Assembly (NCBI GenBank): GCA_964613615.1
Contig: CAZTIB010000057.1
Coordinates: 27,453 to 91,452, forward strand
DNA: 64,000 nt
Direction: 5' to 3'
From: J054 sp964613615
GTDB taxonomy: Bacteria > Pseudomonadota > Gammaproteobacteria > Steroidobacterales > GCA-2729495
The position numbers and the translations under genes are program-made. Shown piece after piece: positions 63,240-64,000 of the stretch (its first letter is position 1; every line of letters begins with the position of its first letter). The notes beneath the pieces were generated by a model. The model did not search any database. It saw only the letters and a list, made by a program, of their open reading frames with translations, and was not told where the DNA came from.

Positions 63240-64000
63240 TTACCAGGGCAGTTCCTGGCCGTCCACATTCCAGAAGCGCCCGGCACTCTCGGGACCGAGT
63301 TCGGCGATCAGTTTCGCCATGCCAGCCACGGAATCGGCCGGCCGGATCAATTGCAGCTCGCCGCTTTCGATCAGCGGCATCAATGGTTGGAATACCTTGG
63401 GTACGGGTTCTCCGGGCTTCAGGTCCAGTACCCCTTTGGTGTCGACGATGCCGGGATTCAAAAGCCCGACCATGATGCCGCGCGGCGCGAGATCCATAGC
63501 CAGCTCGTGGGCCGCGAAATGCAGCCCGGCTTTGCTGGAGCGGTACGCGTAGAGCCGCAGTCCCGGACCGAGCATCCCGTTGGAACCGGCGGCACTGCCG
63601 AGAAAGATGATCTTGCGCTGGCCACTGCTGGCGACATTTTCCAGCAGGGCTTCGGTGACGCGCAGCGGGCCAATCAGGTTCACGTTGACGATGTCGTTGA
63701 ATAGCGGGTAATCCAGTTGGCCAAATTTCTGGGGTTCGGCATCACCGAGATACGCGGCGTTGTTGATCAAGACGTCGATCGGCTGGTCGCCCAGGCGTTG
63801 GGCCAGTGCGCTGATCTCGTCAGCGCTGGTGATGTCCAGTTGGGCGATCGTGAGATTGGCATGCTGCCCGGCCAGCGTCTGCAGATCCGCCGCCCGTTCA
63901 GGCGATCGGCAAGTCGCAATGACCCGCCAGCCCAGCCTGGCGTAGTGCTCCGCAAACGCGAGCCCGATGCCGCGGTTGGACCCGGTGATCATGACCGTGG
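63240..64000 (-). CDS. Short-chain dehydrogenase/reductase, partial at right edge
   Basis: An SDR oxidoreductase of at least 250 residues. The coenzyme motif is MITGSNRGIG, the NNAA motif DVLINNAAYLG, the catalytic Ser in IIFLGSAAGS and the YxxxK pair in YAYRSSKAGLHF. The frame stays open to the window edge (coding TV before MITG), so the true start probably lies a few codons beyond base 64000; ATG at 63992 would also be possible. Substrate is unknown. It converges with the S9 peptidase with 3 nt between stops. Confidence 0.88.
   Translation of the reverse strand, partial: TVMITGSNRGIGLAFAEHYARLGWRVIATCRSPERAADLQTLAGQHANLTIAQLDITSADEISALAQRLGDQPIDVLINNAAYLGDAEPQKFGQLDYPLFNDIVNVNLIGPLRVTEALLENVASSGQRKIIFLGSAAGSNGMLGPGLRLYAYRSSKAGLHFAAHELAMDLAPRGIMVGLLNPGIVDTKGVLDLKPGEPVPKVFQPLMPLIESGELQLIRPADSVAGMAKLIAELGPESAGRFWNVDGQELPW

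Overview
The window is about 64 kb of a GC-rich gammaproteobacterial chromosome with almost no non-coding space. Gene families and gene order fit a gammaproteobacterium: lepA-lepB-rnc-era-recO-pdxJ-acpS, lolCDE, comEC-exbBD-kdsB, rne/rluC-yceF-yceD-rpmF-plsX-fabH, clpSA-infA-aat-trxB-ftsK-lolA-rarA-serS. The lexA-imuA-imuB-dnaE2 cassette and the nagZ-hpt-mtiP group resemble Pseudomonas, Xanthomonas and deep-branching relatives more than Enterobacteria. I cannot name the genus from sequence alone. I see no rRNA, tRNA, prophage, transposase or CRISPR array.

Layout. 0-6.1 kb: translation factor LepA (5' end cut by the window), signal peptidase, RNase III, Era, RecO, PdxJ and AcpS in tightly overlapping order. 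6.1-12 kb: an exonuclease, RlmD, then a peptidoglycan-recycling and purine-salvage group (cytosolic YkuD protein, NagZ, a phosphoribosyltransferase, methylthioinosine phosphorylase) and a PAS/degenerate-GGDEF protein. 12-16.6 kb (minus): a small BamE/SmpA-like secreted protein, Mfd and CsiV. 16.7-25.6 kb: an sfsA remnant, LolC/LolE/LolD, a DUF2062 protein, ComEC, ExbB/ExbD, KdsB and a low-molecular-weight tyrosine phosphatase. 25.6-30 kb: RNase E with a 356-nt divergent leader region, RluC and YceF. 30-35.5 kb: YceD, L32, PlsX, FabH, a DASS transporter and a LysM L,D-transpeptidase, ending in a bidirectional terminator shared with an Lpp-like lipoprotein. 36-42 kb: lexA with tandem SOS boxes, then imuA-imuB-dnaE2, an SOS mutagenesis operon. 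42.08-42.64 kb: a non-coding stretch of four mosaic inverted repeats. 42.6-48.7 kb (minus): a small acidic protein and gspC-D-E-F of a type II secretion system. 49-64 kb: ClpS/ClpA, IF-1, Aat, a FemAB-like acyltransferase, TrxB, FtsK, LolA, a VanZ-like protein, RarA, SerRS, a prolyl-oligopeptidase-family lipoprotein and a partial SDR oxidoreductase.

Functional themes. Lipoprotein trafficking is complete in its LolCDE and LolA parts. Envelope maintenance includes two YkuD proteins, NagZ, CsiV and an Lpp-like lipoprotein ending in lysine. The SOS cassette links LexA control to error-prone synthesis. Most genes are in standard families. The most unusual item is the repeat cluster downstream of dnaE2, where four repeats combine two left-half and two right-half types in all four pairings and can fold in two mutually exclusive ways. 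Other points of interest are the absence of msbA/lpxK/murB from a cluster that usually carries them, the broken sfsA gene, the GspE lacking its cysteine motif, and the likely ElsL-type cytosolic YkuD protein beside NagZ.
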